Origin: Mytilus edulis
Taxonomy: Eukaryota; Mollusca; Bivalvia; Mytilida; Mytilidae
Assembly: GCF_963676685.1 (NCBI RefSeq)
Contig: NC_092346.1
Span: 27,913,133 to 27,977,132, forward strand
Reading direction: 5' to 3'
Length of the DNA stretch: 64,000 bases
The notes beneath the pieces are model-generated. The model did not search any database. It was not told where the DNA came from and worked only from the letters and a program-made list of their open reading frames with translations. Of the stretch, positions 9,368 to 20,175 are shown one piece after another. Both the position numbers and the translations under genes were made by a program. Within the stretch, counting starts at the first letter, position 1. Every line of letters begins with the position of its first letter.

Positions 9368-12300
9368 GTAAGTACATCTACTAGTAGTTAATTTTCATTT
9401 ACATACATCCAAGCAACACAAGAGTTAGCAGAATATACTAGCTATATAGACCGTTACTTAAACCCTAGCTAAAGTGGTACTTCTGGTTAGAAAACAGTCG
9501 TAAAGTACGATGTCCTGATGAGGGTGTGTGCTACGTTTTCAAACAAGTTTAAAAACAGCAGGCACTTGTATAAGAATTGTTTTTCCCTATATACGGAAAT
9601 GTGCTATGTTCTATGTTAAGGTATTATATAAGATTTATTTTCTGAGACAATTGACTGTTGTAACTTAGAACACTGGCAACAACTTTCTGTTTGGTCCATA
9701 TAATTAAAGAAGACCTGTTGCAAGATATAAATTTTTTATCCCTCGTCCGCAAACATACTCTCAATTGTATACATGTGGCAGTCAAAATTCCCGCCCTTTA
9801 TCTGGTCGAAGCGCTGTTTTTGGTTTAACCTTCATCAAAAAGCCCAAGGCTAAATATCTGAAAGCCGAGGTCAGGATCATGATAAAAACAAAAATAGTTG
9901 AATATGTTTTTACCAATATACATCGAACTGCGGTATGATCTTTGCTCGTTGTTGAAGGCCGAACGGTGACCTACAGTTGTTAATTTCTGTGTCCTTTAGG
10001 TCTCTTGATGAGAGTAGTCTCATTGGCGATCATTCCACATCTTCTGTTTTTTTATAATAAAGCATATGTTTAGGTAATCGTATGATGATCTGAATAAATA
10101 GACTTCTGACCTTTCTTTTGACAATGTAATTGTACTAAAATGTAGTGACACAACTTTATCAAACTCCCTTTCTTCAATATGAAGGCTTGAAGCGCTCATT
10201 TTTTTATCGGTTCTCTAAACTTAATTTTATCATAATGACTATTAACCTTTTTTCAAACGAATTATATTTCGCGTTTTCTTTGAAAGAATTGTTCAAATTG
10301 ATGTAAAAATGATGGACATTTATAAAAAAGAAGATGTGGTATGATTGCCAATGAGACAACTCTCCACAAGAGACCAAAATGACACAGAAATTAACAACTA
10401 TAGGTCACCGTACGGCCTTCAACAATGAACAAAGGCCATACCGCATAGTCAGCCATTAAAGGCCCCGAAATGACAATGCAAAACAATTCAAACGAGAAAA
10501 CTAAAATTTATGTAAAAAGTTGTAACTAAAAATGTATATATGGATATTGTAATTTTGATGCGGAAACGTTTATGGTATTTTAGCTTTCATGAAATAAAGG
10601 TATTAAAATTGTTTCAATGAAGTGTCGGAAAATATAATAAGGAAGTTTCCGTGTTGTATAGACTTTATAACAATACAATGACCGTATTTCGGTGATTAAA
10701 GTGCAAGTATATTCTTAAGTACATGTACAATGTACGGATTTAATTTTATCAATATTTGAAACCAGCCCGAAACAATTTAAAAGCTTTTTAAGACACGATT
10801 GTCTGGTCATTCAGTTAAAATTGGAAGACGTCAAAGGCTAAAGTCGAAGACAAAATTACAAGCAGACGAAAATAAGTCCACAAAATGCTTAACAGAAAAC
10901 TAAAGAGTGAGCAATATGAACCCCAGGAAAATCGGGGATTATATATATACAATTATATACAGTCCGCCAAAAGTTAAGCACCACCGAAATATAACTGGCA
11001 ATATTTTTTTAACTATTGCAAAAAAAATATTAATGTTTGGTGTTATGAATTACCTTTAACATACACTAAAAAAATTCATTACGACCAAAAAGATTGCACT
11101 CCGATAAAGCAGTCAACCAACCTTTTATCAAAGGTCATATGTGCGTTTATAAATACACTGTTTCTCCAGGTGGTCGTGTAAGTGTTCGTACATTGGTCCG
11201 TCGACTTTATCACTGTTTAGAGAGGCAAACGAAGAGCACGTCGTGGTGTATAGAGACCTGTACCTTCAAGCAGGCACTCTACCGTCAGGTTTAAATGGGA
11301 TAATGAACATATATGCTTGAACATAAAAACCTGACAAAACACTCATTGGTCAGATGGGAGTCAGTTTCCTTTACTGCCAGAAGACGCCATAATACGAATT
11401 TCACAGGGGAAAAAAACGGCCTATGACCAAAAACAATATTTGCACAAGGACTGCATGCATTGCTGGTTGTGTTCCAGTACGGGGTTGCTTCTTATACCGT
11501 TATAAGCTGGGTATGCATATTCTGCAGGGTAACATAAACGGACAGACATACAGAGATTTGGTGCCTTAACATATTGTAGTCCGTCATTTTAGTAATCCCC
11601 CACTTGCGTCAACATTGTCAAGACACTTGTACCTGAATGACAACGCTATACCACGCAGGGCAAGAATTTTAACCGAGTCCAAAGAGCAACCAGCCATTTA
11701 CACTAATGTTTGGCCTTCCTTGACTCCATGCATGAACCCTATCAAACATGTCTGAGATGCCATTGTCGGAAATCTCAATCGCAGAGATTCACCTTTACAA
11801 AAGTTTGTCGATTTAAAAGTGGCATTTGTTGTTTAATGCAACAGATTTCCTCAACTAAAGTGTTGAAGGCTTGTACCGAGAAAGATAGGTCGTGTTATGA
11901 AACTGTACCGGAAATGAGGTTGTTACACATGCTATTGACTCAAATATTGACATTAGATTTGCCAAACATACCAAAGATTATGTGTAGAAAATTTTAATGG
12001 TATTGGGTGATTAATTGTTGTAAAAAAATAAAATCACAGTGAAACTTAAATTCCATTTCTTAATTGTGTAATTTACACTATTTCTATGAACGAAAAACCT
12101 ATATGCATAGAACCTTCATAAGTGACCAAAATTATATTTGTGGTTTGTTTATGGTATACATTAGCAAAATTGCTATATGATTGTTTTCTATTTTTCGAGG
12201 AACAATTGATTTTTTAAATTTGAAAAAAAATCGATGCAATAAAAGTAGGTGGTGCTTAACTTTTGGCGGACTGTATATATATTAAGGGGTGTGTGTGTGT

Positions 12301-12747
12301 GTGTGCATGACCACAGATACTGCGGAAAGATTTGATTATCAGTATAATCATTCTTTGTTACATATGTAGAAGCGCCTCGAATATAATTATATACAATGAT
12401 ATAAGTACTGTAGATAAAAAAAAACCCACCCCAAATCTGCAGCCCCAAAGTACATGTATAAGACCAATGTCAATATTTAACGTTAATTATCGTTTTCATA
12501 TTTCGTAGGAATATATTTCAAAATATGATTGAGTTGTAACAATTAAAAATGATTTAAACTTTTTTTCATGTTATGATGAATTTTTATTCGTATATAAGTA
12601 TTTTCGCTGTAAACAAAAGCTTGGGTAAATTGGAAGTCTTTTTGTTTGATTTACGAAAAAACACCAAAAAAAGTCTTGGTATAACAGTTGAAATAGCTCT
12701 CGCAGCGATATATTCTCTTTGTGCTGATGCCACTTAAAGAAATCACC

Positions 12748-12790
<43 letters not shown>

Positions 12791-15700
12791 TCGCTTACAT
12801 ATTTATTTATTTTTAATATCAATGTACATGTATGTTTATATATTTTTACACAGTTGTTATTGTTGGTATATGTTCAGCAGCCGTATTTCCGACGGTCAGA
12901 GCTATGATGTCACGACAATGTACAGCAGCCGAACAAGGTAAGAAAATCTGATAAAGCTCAAACGAGAAATAATCAAAATATTCAAGTAATAGATTATAAG
13001 GTGTTGAATAAGAAAAGATCACAGACATTAAGAGATTATTAATTCATTAATGCATATCAATACACATAAATTTCGATGGTATATTAACAAAATATATTAC
13101 ACAAATGTTGTGTAATGTTTGGTAATTCTAAGGGAAAGAAAATCATTTAGTAACGCCGGCGTCACACATTGGCGTAAAGACTGGCGTGCACCAAACGTAC
13201 AGAGAAAATTGACAAAGTCGGTATACGTTAGTTACACGCCAGAGGAACGCTTAGCAATCGTTAAACGCGCGTTGCATAAGTTTGAAGTACGTCGAAATAC
13301 AAAGGCATACGCTTGGTGAACGCTACAACTCGAGGACATATATAAACATTTTCATCCAGCTCAAGCGTGTGTCTAGCGTATACCTGTACGCTACACGCAC
13401 GTAATACATACGCTACAAGCGCGTTTAACGCGCTACAGGCAAGTTTAAGACACGTTTAGGGCATGTTGTATACGCTTCAAGATCGTTTGACTTGAACTAA
13501 AACGTATGCGGGTTTGTTTGTAACAAACACGCCATAATAGAACGTCCAAAATACGACCGAGACGCGTCTCAAATACGTTCAAGAAACTTTTTTCCTTCGT
13601 AGGGTGCATTCCATCTACGTTAGACAAACGCCAGGCAAACGCCAATATACGTTTCTTGAACGCCCGATAAACCCTTAGGTACGCTTCTCGTACGCCCAAT
13701 ACACGTTTAAAGCTCGTTCTGTACACGTTACAGATATGATTGACAGGTTGAATGCATCCAAAATTACTAGCGTATTGATCCGTATTGGCAGCGTACATGA
13801 TTTTTTTAACACGCCCGGCGTACGTCGGAGCTATACGCTGATGTGTGACGCCGGTATTATACGTACACAGAAAATTGACCGAAGTCCGTATACGTTAGGT
13901 GCACGCAAGAGGAACGCTAAAGCAATCGTTATGCCGGCGTCACACATTGGCGTATAGACCGGCGTGCGCCAAATGTACAGAGAAAATTGACAAAGTCGGT
14001 ATACGCTAGTTGCACGCCGGAGGAACGCTAAGCAATCGTTAAACGCGCGTTGAATACGTTTGTAGTACGTCGATAAACAAAGGTATACGCTTGGTGAACC
14101 CTACAACTCGTGGAAATTTTTATTCAGCATAAAAATTTTCATTCAGCTCAAGCGTGTGTCTAGCGATTACCTGTACGCCACACGCACGTTATACTTACGC
14201 TACAAGCGCGTTTAACGCGCGCTACAGATAAGATAAGACAAGTTTAGGGCACGTTGTATACGCTTCAAGATCGTTCGACTTTAACTAAAACGTATGCGGG
14301 TGTGTTTGTAAAAAACACCCCATAATAGAACGTCCAAGATACGACCGGGACGCGTCTCAAATACGTTCAAGAAACTTTTTTCTTTCGCAGCGTGCATTCT
14401 ATCTACGTTAGACAAGCGCCAGGCTTACGCCAACATACGTTTCTTGAACGTCCGATAAACGCTTAAAGCTCGTTGTGCACACGTTACAAATATGATTGAC
14501 AGGTTGAATGCATCAAAAATTACTAGCGTAATGGCAGCGTATATATTTTTTTAACACGCCCGGCGCACGACGGAGCTATACGCAGATGTGTGACGCCGGT
14601 ACGTGCGTTGCATAAGTTTGAATTAGGTCGAAATGTCAACGCTTGGTGACGCTTCCACTCCAAGAAATTGTGATGCAGCTTAATTTTTTTTATCAAGCTG
14701 TAGCGTTTTTCAAGCATATACCTGTTCGCTACACGCACTTAAAACATAGGAAACAAGCGTGTTGGAAAACGCTACAGATAAGTTCGAGACATGTTTAGGG
14801 CACGTTGTATACGCCTCAAGATTGTTCGACTTTCACTTGAACTTTACCTTGGACGTATGCATGTCGTGTTTGTAACATACGCCTGGCGTAGTTTCAGCGC
14901 TCCATGAACGTATAAAATGTAATCGTGGCGTTTCAAAATCGTATTCTTATATCAAACGAAACTTGCTCTGACATTTATATAAAGTGGCATATTTCCGTGA
15001 ATTTACACAATGTTACAAGACCATGTGTTTTCAGAAATTGTACAAACAAAAAGTTGAGAGTGAAATTGGGGAATATGTCAAAGAAAGAACAATCCGACCA
15101 AAGAGCAGATAACTGCCGAAGGTCTTCAATGCAGCGAGAAAATCCCGCACCCGGAGTTGGGCCTCAACTGGCCCTAAATAAGATGTAACTAGTTCAGTGA
15201 AAAAATCAATAATTACATGTCAGAGACACGCCGAAAGCGCGGATATCGTCCCATCTACGATCGGGACACGTCTCAAATACGTCAAAGGGACGTTTTTCCT
15301 TCGTAGCGTGCGTTTTTATCTACGTTAGACATACGCTAACACACGTTACCGGAACGCCCGCGCACGCTTCTCGTACGCCCTTTAAAAGCGTACAGCTCGT
15401 TGTGCATACGATACAGATATCATTGGTACAAGTTAAATGCGTACAATATTACTGTATTGAAATGTAACGTATTGGCAGTGAACATGTGTTTTTACCACTC
15501 CAGGTGTACGTCGGTACTATACTCTGGTGTGTTACACCTGTATTAATAAAAACTCATCTTAAATTAGGCTTAAATTTTTGTACGCCTGATGCGCGTTACG
15601 TCTAAAAAAGTCTTATCAATGACCTCGAATAAAAAAAAGTTAAAGACCAAAAATGAAATACGAAGTTGAAGAATTTTTATGACAAAAATTCCGAAAGGTT

Positions 15701-16716
15701 TTGCAAACAAGAAAGTACTCCTAATTCAAAGTAATATTTGCACATACGAGGAGGGCATCCTCCTTAGTGAAAACGACTTTTGAAGAATGGAACAGCAATT
15801 TGCATTATATTAAATGACGTTGAATATTTGACAAAACTGGTTATAGCAAAAATCCGATTTGTATTGTTACACGCATAACGTGAGATGTCAAGATTTATCT
15901 AATCTAAAGGTATCAATAATTGTTCTAAAAAAAAAAAAAAAAAAAAAATATACGTAATGCAAAAAAAAAAATTAAAATGTTGGGGTATTTCCTTTGAATT
16001 AAGAAATAAGATAAAACATTTCATTACAAGCAGCATGCAGATGTCTTTTTTCTTACAAAATTGCATAGACTGTACAGAAAACGTATAAATAAATAGACAA
16101 TGAATCAAGAAGCATTCGACAGATCACCATCATTTATATTTTTTTAGTTTCCGCATCATCTATTCTGATAACAATTTAAAATTAATATGAAAATACTGTC
16201 ACGTAGAATTATAGTGCAATTTGAATTTTTTTATTGTAAGTCGTAAGTCGCAAAGTTTATTGTTCGAAAATGATTAGTGAACATGATAATACATTTTTGT
16301 AATTGCAGGGTCGTTATTTGCTAGCGTAGCTAGTGTAGAGTTATTGTTCACTGCCTTTGCACAATTAACGTATGGCGGAGTATACAAAGCCTCGGTATCA
16401 TTTTATCCTGGGTTGGTGTTCCTGATCATGGGAGGCGTTCTATTCATAGTTCTAATCATTTCTTTGTAAGTATACATGTAGCCAAAACTATTGCCATGTG
16501 TTTTTAAGGGTTGTAGCCACTAACGAGTTTTGTGAGGACGACAATTTCACATGTTTGTATGTCGTATCCCGCTATAATCCCTCAAGTTTATTTTTCAGTT
16601 ATCAAACGGCGTTTTCCGCAGAAAGTATAACTCCTCTTGATTTGGGACAGGCATATACAGAATGCAGCGAGGTTGCACATGTTTGCACCCCAAATAACCT
16701 GGACATTTGCGAGTAA
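8245..16716 (+). CDS. SLC46-family proton-coupled solute transporter (4 exons, 493 aa)
   Basis: Major facilitator superfamily transporter of the SLC46 type; family members carry folate (SLC46A1) or muropeptides, cyclic dinucleotides and lysosomal solutes (SLC46A2/A3). Exons 8245-9367, 12854-12937, 16309-16465 and 16599-16716 join with GT-AG borders in phases 1, 1 and 2 to one 1482-nt frame. Visible features: an acidic/PLLN N-terminus, TM1 near residues 28-45, a luminal loop with NVS and NSS glycosylation sites, MFS motif A GSISDRLGRK (117-126), the SLC46-typical MTADVTEPGKNRAFR (179-193) and IPETSP after TM6, then GICSAAVFPTVRAMMS in exon 2. Length fits the family (450-500 aa). The start is the first Met, ten bases after a probable 5' UTR splice acceptor. 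The introns are full of transposons. Substrate cannot be told from sequence. Confidence 0.88.
10325..10510 (+). repeat. Interspersed repeat R2 (GATGTGGTATGATTGCC family), copy 1
   Basis: Begins AGAAGATGTGGTATGATTGC, then CAATGAGACAACTCTCC, TATAGGTCACCGTACGGCC, CATACCGCATAGTCAGCC and ends near TTCAAACGAGAAAACTAA. Close copies lie at 25568-25990, 36468-36710 and 41450-41740, with a diverged reverse copy at 9920-10055. Noncoding. Confidence 0.7.
10960..12273 (+). mobile_element. Tc1/mariner-type DNA transposon, decayed
   Basis: Terminal inverted repeats of 26 bp, starting CAGTCCGCCAAAAGTTAAGC, lie at 10960-10985 and 12248-12273 and appear identical. Both ends abut TA (10958-10959 and 12274-12275), the mariner target duplication. 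Length about 1.3 kb is right for an autonomous element. It sits in intron 1 of the SLC46 gene, apparently harmlessly. Confidence 0.88.
11094..11997 (+). pseudogene. Tc1/mariner transposase remnant
   Basis: The catalytic-core signature is still readable at about 11635-11745: a DNA-x-P-x-RARIL block (NDNAIPRRARILTESKEQ) followed by WPSLTPCMNPIKH, corresponding to the DNARPHRAR and WPAxSPDLNPIEH motifs of Tc1-type transposases. A stop immediately follows PIKHV, and further stops and frame changes break the rest. The protein is not made. Confidence 0.75.
12854..12937 (+). CDS. SLC46 exon 2
   Basis: 84 nt between a TTTTTACACAG acceptor and a GTAAGA donor. Together with the base carried from exon 1 it reads through FVIVGICSAAVFPTVRAM, matching the conserved late SLC46 segment, and keeps phase 1 into exon 3. 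Confidence 0.85.
13155..13854. mobile_element. CpG-dense TIR element, copy 1
   Basis: Ends are GCCGGCGTCACACAT (13155) and its complement ATGTGTGACGCCGG (13841-13854). The interior is packed with ACGC/GCGT and TATACGC words about every ten bases, far more CpG than its surroundings. No transposase is seen, so it is non-autonomous. A 117-codon minus-strand open frame across it has repetitive Arg-rich sequence and is a by-product of the repeated words. Confidence 0.7.
13933..14599. mobile_element. CpG-dense TIR element, copy 2
   Basis: Same TIRs (13933 and 14586-14599) and the same interior order as copy 1, about 90 percent similar by eye with several small indels. Between the copies (13860-13930) is a short extra fragment of the 5' interior, indicating repeated insertion or unequal exchange. 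Confidence 0.7.
14600..15545. mobile_element. CpG-dense element, copy 3, partial and interrupted
   Basis: Resumes interior sequence of the same family immediately after copy 2 (GTGCGTTGCATAAGTTTG), without the left terminal repeat. About 14900-15240 is unrelated inserted DNA that includes part of repeat R3. Element sequence returns at 15240 and ends near a decayed terminus at about 15519-15540. Confidence 0.55.
16309..16465 (+). CDS. SLC46 exon 3
   Basis: 157 nt between TTGTAATTGCAG and GTAAGT. Codes two hydrophobic segments (LLFTAFAQL and LVFLIMGGVLFIVLI) joined by GGVYKASVSFYP, as expected for TM11-TM12. Phase 2 at the end. Confidence 0.85.
16599..16716 (+). CDS. SLC46 exon 4 (C-terminus and stop)
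   Basis: 118 nt after a TTTATTTTTCAG acceptor. The frame continues exactly and ends at TAA 16714-16716. Codes a soluble cytosolic tail containing TPLDLGQAYTECSEV. A shorter or alternative last exon cannot be ruled out without transcripts. Confidence 0.75.
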
Positions 16717-16846
16717 ATAGACCTAAATAGTAGCTCTTTAAAAAGAAATATTTACACGTTTGGTTCCTCAGAAAAAAATATGTTTGATGTCGATGTATTT
16801 CTTTTCAATGTTTCTTGGAAGCATTGCCTGTGATCTTTAAACAGAT

Positions 16847-16852
16847 AATAAA
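16847..16852 (+). promoter_or_regulatory. Polyadenylation signal AATAAA for SLC46
   Basis: AATAAA lies 131 bp after the SLC46 stop codon. It is the first canonical hexamer on this strand after the stop. Confidence 0.5.
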
Positions 16853-17250
16853 TACTTCATGGTGAGTTGAAACTAAAAATTTTTTTTCTTTCGACAAACA
16901 TTGTCTTATGGACTTTTTAACTCTAGTTTGTAATGCTGCACTTGCTATACCTATTTATAACAATCTTTATCATCATATTCAATGTTTATATACTCTTGTA
17001 GAACACTGTTTAGATGGATGAGAAAAGAAAATTTGAATATACAGACGTGGCAAGTTATAAACTAATGAAAAGGAGGAGTCAGCTTTACCTCAGGACGTTA
17101 CATAAACAAATCCGAGTTAATATACTTACATTTGCTACATCAAGAAACCATTGTCTGTATATTTGGATTGTAAAAAGATTTTGTCAACAAAAAGGGCATA
17201 TATAGCTTTTTTAGTATTACGTATTGATCTTTGTGGGCTATTTCGATTTT
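16853..17250. other. Intergenic, no gene seen
   Basis: AT-rich sequence. Short open frames at 17014-17205 and 17151-17381 show no family resemblance and the second runs into repeat R1. Confidence 0.4.
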
Positions 17251-17549
17251 TATGCCCCACCTACGATAGTAGAGGGGCATTATGTTTTCTGGTCTGTGCG
17301 TCCGTCCGTCCGTCCGTCCGTTCGTTCGTCCGTCCGTCTGTCCCGCTTCAGGTTAAAGTTTTTGGTCAAGGTAGTTTTTGATGAAGTTTAAGTCCAATCG
17401 ACTTCAAACTTAGTACACATGTCCCCTATGATATGATCTTTCTAATTTTAATGCCAAATTAGAGTTTTTACCCCAATTTCACGGTCCACTGAACATGGAA
17501 AATGATAGTGCGAGTGGGGCATTCGTGTACTGAGGACACATTCTTGTTT
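17251..17549 (+). repeat. Bivalve interspersed repeat R1, copy 3
   Basis: Full-length form: TATGCCCCACCTACGATAGT start, CGTCCGTCCGTCCGTCCG microsatellite (17298-17340), core GTCAAGGTAGTTTTTGATG and end GGACACATTCTTGTTTTT. Confidence 0.7.
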
Positions 17550-18034
17550 TTAACAAATATTCAGATAGAAGTAGAATTTTTGCTTTGTTGTCGATTCCCA
17601 GTTGACTTTTTTGTTATATCTACTATGAGACTGTGAATTTAAACGTTTCTTAAGCAGAAATATTAAAAAAAATGTTTATTCTAGTCACAGGGAGAACAAA
17701 GATTTTTTTTCACAACTATGTTACTGTCAGAGTATGTTTACAATTTAGTGCTTTTAAATATACTGCTCAGTACCAAAAGATCCGTATATAAAACATTTAT
17801 ATAATTTCGCAGATGAAGTATGACGAAATTGATTGATGTGTGCAAAATGGCATTTTTGAAAATCTAATTTTTATGACGAAAAATTCCATTCTAGAAATAT
17901 TTTTTTTTGAAATGTTTGTAACTTTAGATAAGGAGCTGTAAACTACTATATTCATTGAAAAAAATCGGTTGGAATTACTTAGACCTGAATGTTCATACAT
18001 TATAACTCATTGTGTCCATCAAATTTTTCGAACC

Positions 18035-18440
18035 AATATCACAATATCCTTGTGAATAAAATTAACGGTACCAATTTTCTTGCACCAGATGCGCCTTTCG
18101 ACAATACATGTCTCTTCAGTGTATCACGAATGGTGACACATGTGGAGCAGGCTAATAATACTTACCTTTCTGGGGCATCTTATATCACCCTTATATATAT
18201 TGGTGGGATCAGTCTGTTGTTTTCCGTGTTGTGTTTTCAAAAAATGGTTTTGTATACTTTTTGTGTTGTGGTTTTTTTCATTTTTTGCCATGGCATTGTT
18301 AGTTTTTTTCTCATTAATTTTTTTCTACTTATGAGATTGAATATCCGGTGACTGTCAACTCTTTTGAGAAAACTAAAAAAAACTGACATGACATACTGCC
18401 ATGTTGAGATTGTTGTTGGTTTTTCAAAAGTATTTTTTCT
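18035..18440 (-). repeat. Hammerhead-bearing repeat B joined to repeat R5
   Basis: Starts ATTAACGGTACCAATTTTC, contains the decayed hammerhead (18082-18125), then CAGGCTAATAATACTTACC, GGTGGGATC, and a T-rich part with TTTTTTGCCATGGCATTG. A related copy of the latter part is at 20020-20175, and a truncated copy of the first part is in the TIR-gene intron at 33010-33048. AT-rich small open frames across it are not genes. Confidence 0.6.
18082..18125 (-). ncRNA. Hammerhead ribozyme, type B, decayed
   Basis: On the minus strand: CTGAAGA core (18119-18113), stem II GACATGTATTGTC (18112-18100), GAAA (18099-18096), GGCGCATC (18095-18088, cleavage triplet ATC) and TGGTGC as the 3' strand of stem I (18087-18082). 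The 5' strand of stem I reads GATACA and pairs poorly, so this copy is probably inactive. The arrangement is the same as in the type A copies. Confidence 0.55.
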
Positions 18441-18599
18441 CAATCTAGTTTCCTTTATAGTAAAAATTCATTATTTTTGTTTAGCTTGGAAGAATCTCGA
18501 AAATAAATAGCTACAATCTGATGAAAAATTTGGTTCTTTAGATTGCACGATTTGCACTTATTATTTTAAAGTTATTCTTGCAAATTTTTGTTATATTGA

Positions 18600-19800
18600 G
18601 AAGACACTGCCATGAAGGTGAGCAAGACAAAAATGGTTAATCTTGCCCCAATTTTTATTTATTTTTTAGAAAACTAATTTTGTTCTGCATTAAATCAACA
18701 CTTGACATTATTTATATGTATTTTATTTACGTCTGTTTAGTTTCATTGTTGATATGTATGTATTAATCTATTATGATTAAATAGGGTGCTTGTTATAATT
18801 TTTTTTAAATACCACAAAAAAATAATTTCTGAAGTGTTCATAGATCTGTGATTGTTTATTGTACAATGTAATTTTTGAACAATTTTAAAAGTAGTATTAT
18901 ATTTCATGTATTTGCAGGATATACTGCTGTTGATATGCAATGTTTCTTATTATAATGTTGTTACTTTGAATAGTTTCTATGATATTATACATATTTCGTC
19001 CAATTACAAAATACTGACTTTGATTACCAAAAGGAAATTTAAACAGAAAATACAAAAGGGTTCCAGCACGAGATAAACTTACCATATATTTATCATTGTT
19101 AACGTTTACTTCATGTATACCAAATATATTGCCCTGGATTGTTACAGAGTATGTGAGCTGTACGAATATCTTCAATATCATTTGGAACTTGCTCTTAATT
19201 TTTTTACAGTTTTTGTTTGCGAAGAGTCGACACTGCCATAAAAAAATCACCAAAGTCAGGGTTACTAGAAAATGGTCAATCTTGCCCGAATTTGAAGTTA
19301 TTCAAAGATAACTGACTTGATCATGCATTTAATCAACACTGTCAAAATATTTTTATTTAGAAGTTATATATGTATTTTTTTTTTCAATTGTGCAATTATA
19401 TTCACTTTGTTGGTTTTCTTTATTTATGTTAATTTATAATTATATAGAGTGCTTATTATTACTGTTTTAAATGTAACTTATATTTTTACTGTTGTTTTTA
19501 GATCTGTTTGTTTGTTGTACAATGTCTTTGATATTTTAACATACAAGGAGTCTTGTATTTATGATAAATACTGCTGATTATATAAAAGGTTACTTATTTT
19601 CATGTTCCTTTGTAAGTTACTATTATGTTAAATACATTTATTCAAATGACAAAATACTGACTTTGATTACCAGTTTTTTTTATATAAACAGTACAAATAT
19701 AGGAGTCCAACACCAGATACAATTACCATACATCTATTCATTGTTAACTCTTACTTTTTTTTTATAAAAGTTATTGCTCTGGAATATTGCAAAAAAGTAG
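18600..19800. repeat. Diverged ~640-bp tandem duplication
   Basis: Landmarks recur in the same order at spacing of about 630-660 bp: ACACTGCCAT (18605 and 19231), GGGTGCTT or GAGTGCTT (18784 and 19447), AGATCTGT followed by TTGTACAATGT (18842 and 19500), AAAATACTGACTTTGATTACC (19009 and 19648), and CATTGTTAACG/TCTTACTT (19094 and 19739). Noncoding. Confidence 0.6.
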
Positions 19801-20175
19801 ATATAAAGATAAAAAAAAGTATTCAAAATGTAACCATGTAAATTAACAGTCCGGTTGCAAAGATATTCAAACTTTCTGAAAATGGTCTGATATTGGATTC
19901 TAAATGTTTAAATTATTGAGACTAATGTAGTATTTACTTAATTTATTGTTTTTCACTTACATCGAAAATATAGACCAAATTATTATTAATGATTATTTGA
20001 AAGTTCACATACTTATATTTGTTGTTTATTCTTTAGTTTTCTATGTTGTGTCATGTGTACTATTGTTTTTCTGTTTGTCTTTTTCATTTTTAGCCATGGC
20101 GTTGTCAGTTTGTTTTAGATTTATGAGTTTGACTGTCCCTTTGGTATCTTTCGTCCCTCTTTTATATGATACAAT

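Larger units (their letters stand above)
9368..12853 (+). other. SLC46 intron 1
   Basis: Contains two facing copies of interspersed repeat R2 (about 9920-10055 reverse, 10325-10510 forward), a complete but decayed Tc1/mariner element (10960-12273), a GT microsatellite (12290-12304) and a CAAT microsatellite (about 12747-12789). No other gene is visible. Confidence 0.7.
12938..16308 (+). other. SLC46 intron 2
   Basis: Dominated by CpG-dense TIR elements at about 13155-15545, with the tail of another repeat at about 15050-15180. After 15545 it is AT-rich with an A homopolymer at 15928-15948. No gene is visible. Confidence 0.7.

Noticed and set aside
9515-9545. CTGATGAG at 9521 as a possible hammerhead core
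   Set aside because: No GAAA, no stem II and no cleavage triplet follow at the required spacing.
13445-13798. 117-codon minus-strand open frame in the CpG-dense element
   Set aside because: The Arg-rich, self-repeating protein follows from the repeated GCGT words and lies within a TIR element; the frame is not kept in copy 2.
16498-16598. Upstream extension of the frame ending at 16716
   Set aside because: A splice acceptor at 16597-16598 and the phase match to exon 3 show that the real exon begins at 16599.
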